Part shown: in pieces, positions 13,923-15,281 of the stretch
Layout of the letters: every line of letters begins with the position of its first letter
Numbering within the stretch: position 1 is the stretch's first letter
Origin: CAZBDU01 sp964490725
GTDB lineage: Bacteria > Spirochaetota > Spirochaetia > SZUA-6 > DRHE01
Direction: 5' to 3'
Assembly (NCBI GenBank): GCA_964490725.1
Contig: CAZBDU010000114.1
Span: forward strand, 1-15,281
DNA: 15,281 nucleotides
Position numbers and translations under genes: made by a program
The notes under the pieces: generated by a model
The model's database searches: none
Seen by the model: the letters and a program-made list of their open reading frames with translations, nothing else
Told to the model about the DNA's origin: nothing

Positions 13923-15197
13923 CTAGGAGCCGTCGGCGTCTCCCTGCGGGCGGGGCAGAAGCAGCGAGGCCGCCGCACCGGCCACCGCCGCAGCCCCGGC
14001 CGCCACAAAAGCCGGGGCGTAGGAACCCAAGGCGTCGGCGATCCTGCCGCCGGCGAATGGCCCTGCCGCCTGTCCGATGCTGAAGAACAGGGAGACAAAG
14101 CCGAACGCTGCGGGCGCCAGCCGCGCCCCCACCAGATCTCGTGACGTGGCGGTCACTATGGCGGGGATGCTCCAGGCGGCCAGAGAAAATAGGAGCGCGG
14201 AGACCACGACCCCGGCGGGGGAATGCCAGAGCCCGAAAAGGAAGTAGCTGGCGCCCTGCACCGCGAAGACCATGGCCAGCGCCCACTTCCTGCCAAGGCG
14301 ATCGCTCACCCCGCCCCACAGCAGTCCGCTGGCGATGCTGGCCACCCCCACGATGGACCACAGCCGCCCGGCGCGCTGGATGGTGAGGCCTGCCTCCGCG
14401 GTCAGGAAGCGGGCGAAAAAGGTGGCGTAGATCACGTAGGAGAAGCCGAAGAGCACGTAGATGGCGGCCAGGTGCCAGACCCGGCCCGATCGGTACACCA
14501 GGGCCCAGTTGAGGGGACCGGGGGCGCCTGGGGAGCCCGCGGCGCCGGGGCCGGCCTCCCCCGTCCTCGGGGCCGCTCCCACCGGCAGGAGCCCGCGGTC
14601 GGCGGGGCGGTTCCGCAGCAGCAGGTAGCCGATCGCGGCGATCGCCGCGGCCAGGACCGCCAGCACCAGCCAGCAGACCCGCCACCCCCCTGGTCCGTAG
14701 CGCTCCAGCATCGGAGGCACCAGCAGGCCCGTAATGAGCAGGCCGAAGCTGCTGCCGCTCACGGTGATCCCCACCGCCAGCCCGCGGTAGCGGGCGGCGA
14801 ACCAGGTGGCCACCAGCGCCATCACCGGCACGTTGGCCCCGCCGCTGGCCATTCCGGTGAGGGTGCGCGCCAGCAGAGCCCCGCCGTAGCCGGCCGACAG
14901 CCCGGTGGCCGCCATGGACAGACTTATCACCACCATCGACAGGAAGATCACGGTGCGGCCGCCGAAGCGGGAGGCCAGCAGCCCGCCCAGCACCGCGAAG
15001 ACCAGATAGCCCAGCATGTTGCCCGCGGCCAGGTCCGCGGCTCCCACCGCACCGATGCCCAGGCCCTCCTGCATGCTGGGCAGGATCATCGTGTAGCCAA
15101 AGCGGGCGAATCCCAGTGCGCCGATCACCACCACCACGCTGGTGGCCGCAACGATCCACCCGTAGTGCAGCCCCTTGCCGACGGTAGAGCCCGCCAT
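13923..15197 (-). CDS. Major facilitator superfamily transporter (YbfB/YjiJ-like)
   Basis: An inner-membrane secondary transporter of 424 residues with about 12 hydrophobic helices and a Gly/Pro-rich central loop (about residues 200-230). The N-terminal HYGWIVA, then ALGFARFGYTMILPSMQEGL, resembles the YbfB/YjiJ group. The conserved cytoplasmic loop motif occurs as GGVSDRLGRK (about residues 295-304) and, more weakly, as GGLLASRFGGRT near 71-82. The substrate is unknown; most relatives are uncharacterised. Start: ATG 15197 has GGAGG five bases upstream, better than the adjacent GTG at 15200. A promoter is visible at 15219-15247. The gene converges on the beta-barrel gene and has no operon partner in the window. 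Confidence 0.9.
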   Translation of the reverse strand: MAGSTVGKGLHYGWIVAATSVVVVIGALGFARFGYTMILPSMQEGLGIGAVGAADLAAGNMLGYLVFAVLGGLLASRFGGRTVIFLSMVVISLSMAATGLSAGYGGALLARTLTGMASGGANVPVMALVATWFAARYRGLAVGITVSGSSFGLLITGLLVPPMLERYGPGGWRVCWLVLAVLAAAIAAIGYLLLRNRPADRGLLPVGAAPRTGEAGPGAAGSPGAPGPLNWALVYRSGRVWHLAAIYVLFGFSYVIYATFFARFLTAEAGLTIQRAGRLWSIVGVASIASGLLWGGVSDRLGRKWALAMVFAVQGASYFLFGLWHSPAGVVVSALLFSLAAWSIPAIVTATSRDLVGARLAPAAFGFVSLFFSIGQAAGPFAGGRIADALGSYAPAFVAAGAAAVAGAAASLLLPRPQGDADGS

Positions 15198-15218
15198 CAC
15201 CCCCCTCCGTGAGCGGCC

Positions 15219-15247
15219 ATGATGACACGGCTGCCGGCGGCGGTCAA
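15219..15247 (-). promoter_or_regulatory. Sigma-70-type promoter of the MFS gene
   Basis: Minus-strand TTGACC (15247-15242, 5 of 6 to the -35) is followed after 17 bases by CATCAT (15224-15219, 4 of 6 to the -10). This predicts a start near 15212 and a very short leader carrying the GGAGG ribosome-binding site. Confidence 0.5.
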
Positions 15248-15281
15248 CCTGGCCGCGCGGGGGCGCCGCCGGGGCCGGAAG

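Noticed and set aside
1..15281. Mobile element, defence island or secondary-metabolite cluster
   Set aside because: No integrase, transposase, long terminal repeats, CRISPR repeats or toxin-antitoxin-like pairs seen; the sirtuin is a stand-alone deacylase, not fused or paired as in Sir2 defence systems.

Overview
The window is very GC-rich by eye, densely coded, and reads as an ordinary bacterial chromosome segment. I see no phage genes, transposases, CRISPR array, tRNA or rRNA. A predicted outer-membrane beta-barrel protein (13195-13791, signal peptide and terminal Phe) and a lipobox-bearing peptidase suggest a diderm (Gram-negative-type) bacterium. I cannot name the lineage from sequence alone; a high-GC, poorly cultivated phylum is plausible.

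Layout, left to right. (1) A minus-strand pair: an aldo/keto reductase and, 2 bases downstream, the N-terminus of an exported or membrane-anchored protein cut by the window edge. (2) A plus-strand pair: a small unrecognised membrane protein and a PAPS-dependent sulfotransferase. (3) A minus-strand block: a gluconate-5-dehydrogenase-like SDR whose stop overlaps the start of a Sir2 deacetylase, then the remnant of an AzgA-type purine permease that has lost its middle and is frameshifted. (4) A minus-strand, single-RRM glycine-rich RNA-binding protein with a recognisable promoter and an approximately 170-nt leader containing a 27-nt all-purine tract. (5) A minus-strand M28 metallopeptidase lipoprotein with two C-terminal PDZ domains, divergent from (6) a plus-strand operon of MoxR AAA ATPase, DUF58 protein and TgpA-like transmembrane transglutaminase. 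(7) A 307-base non-coding stretch with terminator-like hairpins, a promoter and a leader, then the beta-barrel protein and a very strong intrinsic terminator. (8) A convergent minus-strand MFS transporter with its own promoter.

How the genes work together. The clearest functional unit is moxR-DUF58-transglutaminase, a widely conserved trio thought to act in envelope protein assembly or maturation; the genes are spaced by 2 bases and then overlap by 4. The SDR and sirtuin are probably translationally coupled and both use NAD(P). Other genes look like independent metabolic, transport or envelope functions. No wholly new multi-gene system stands out. The items most worth a second look are the deleted purine permease, the RRM leader, the AT-rich palindrome between the peptidase and moxR, and the unrecognised small membrane protein beside the sulfotransferase.
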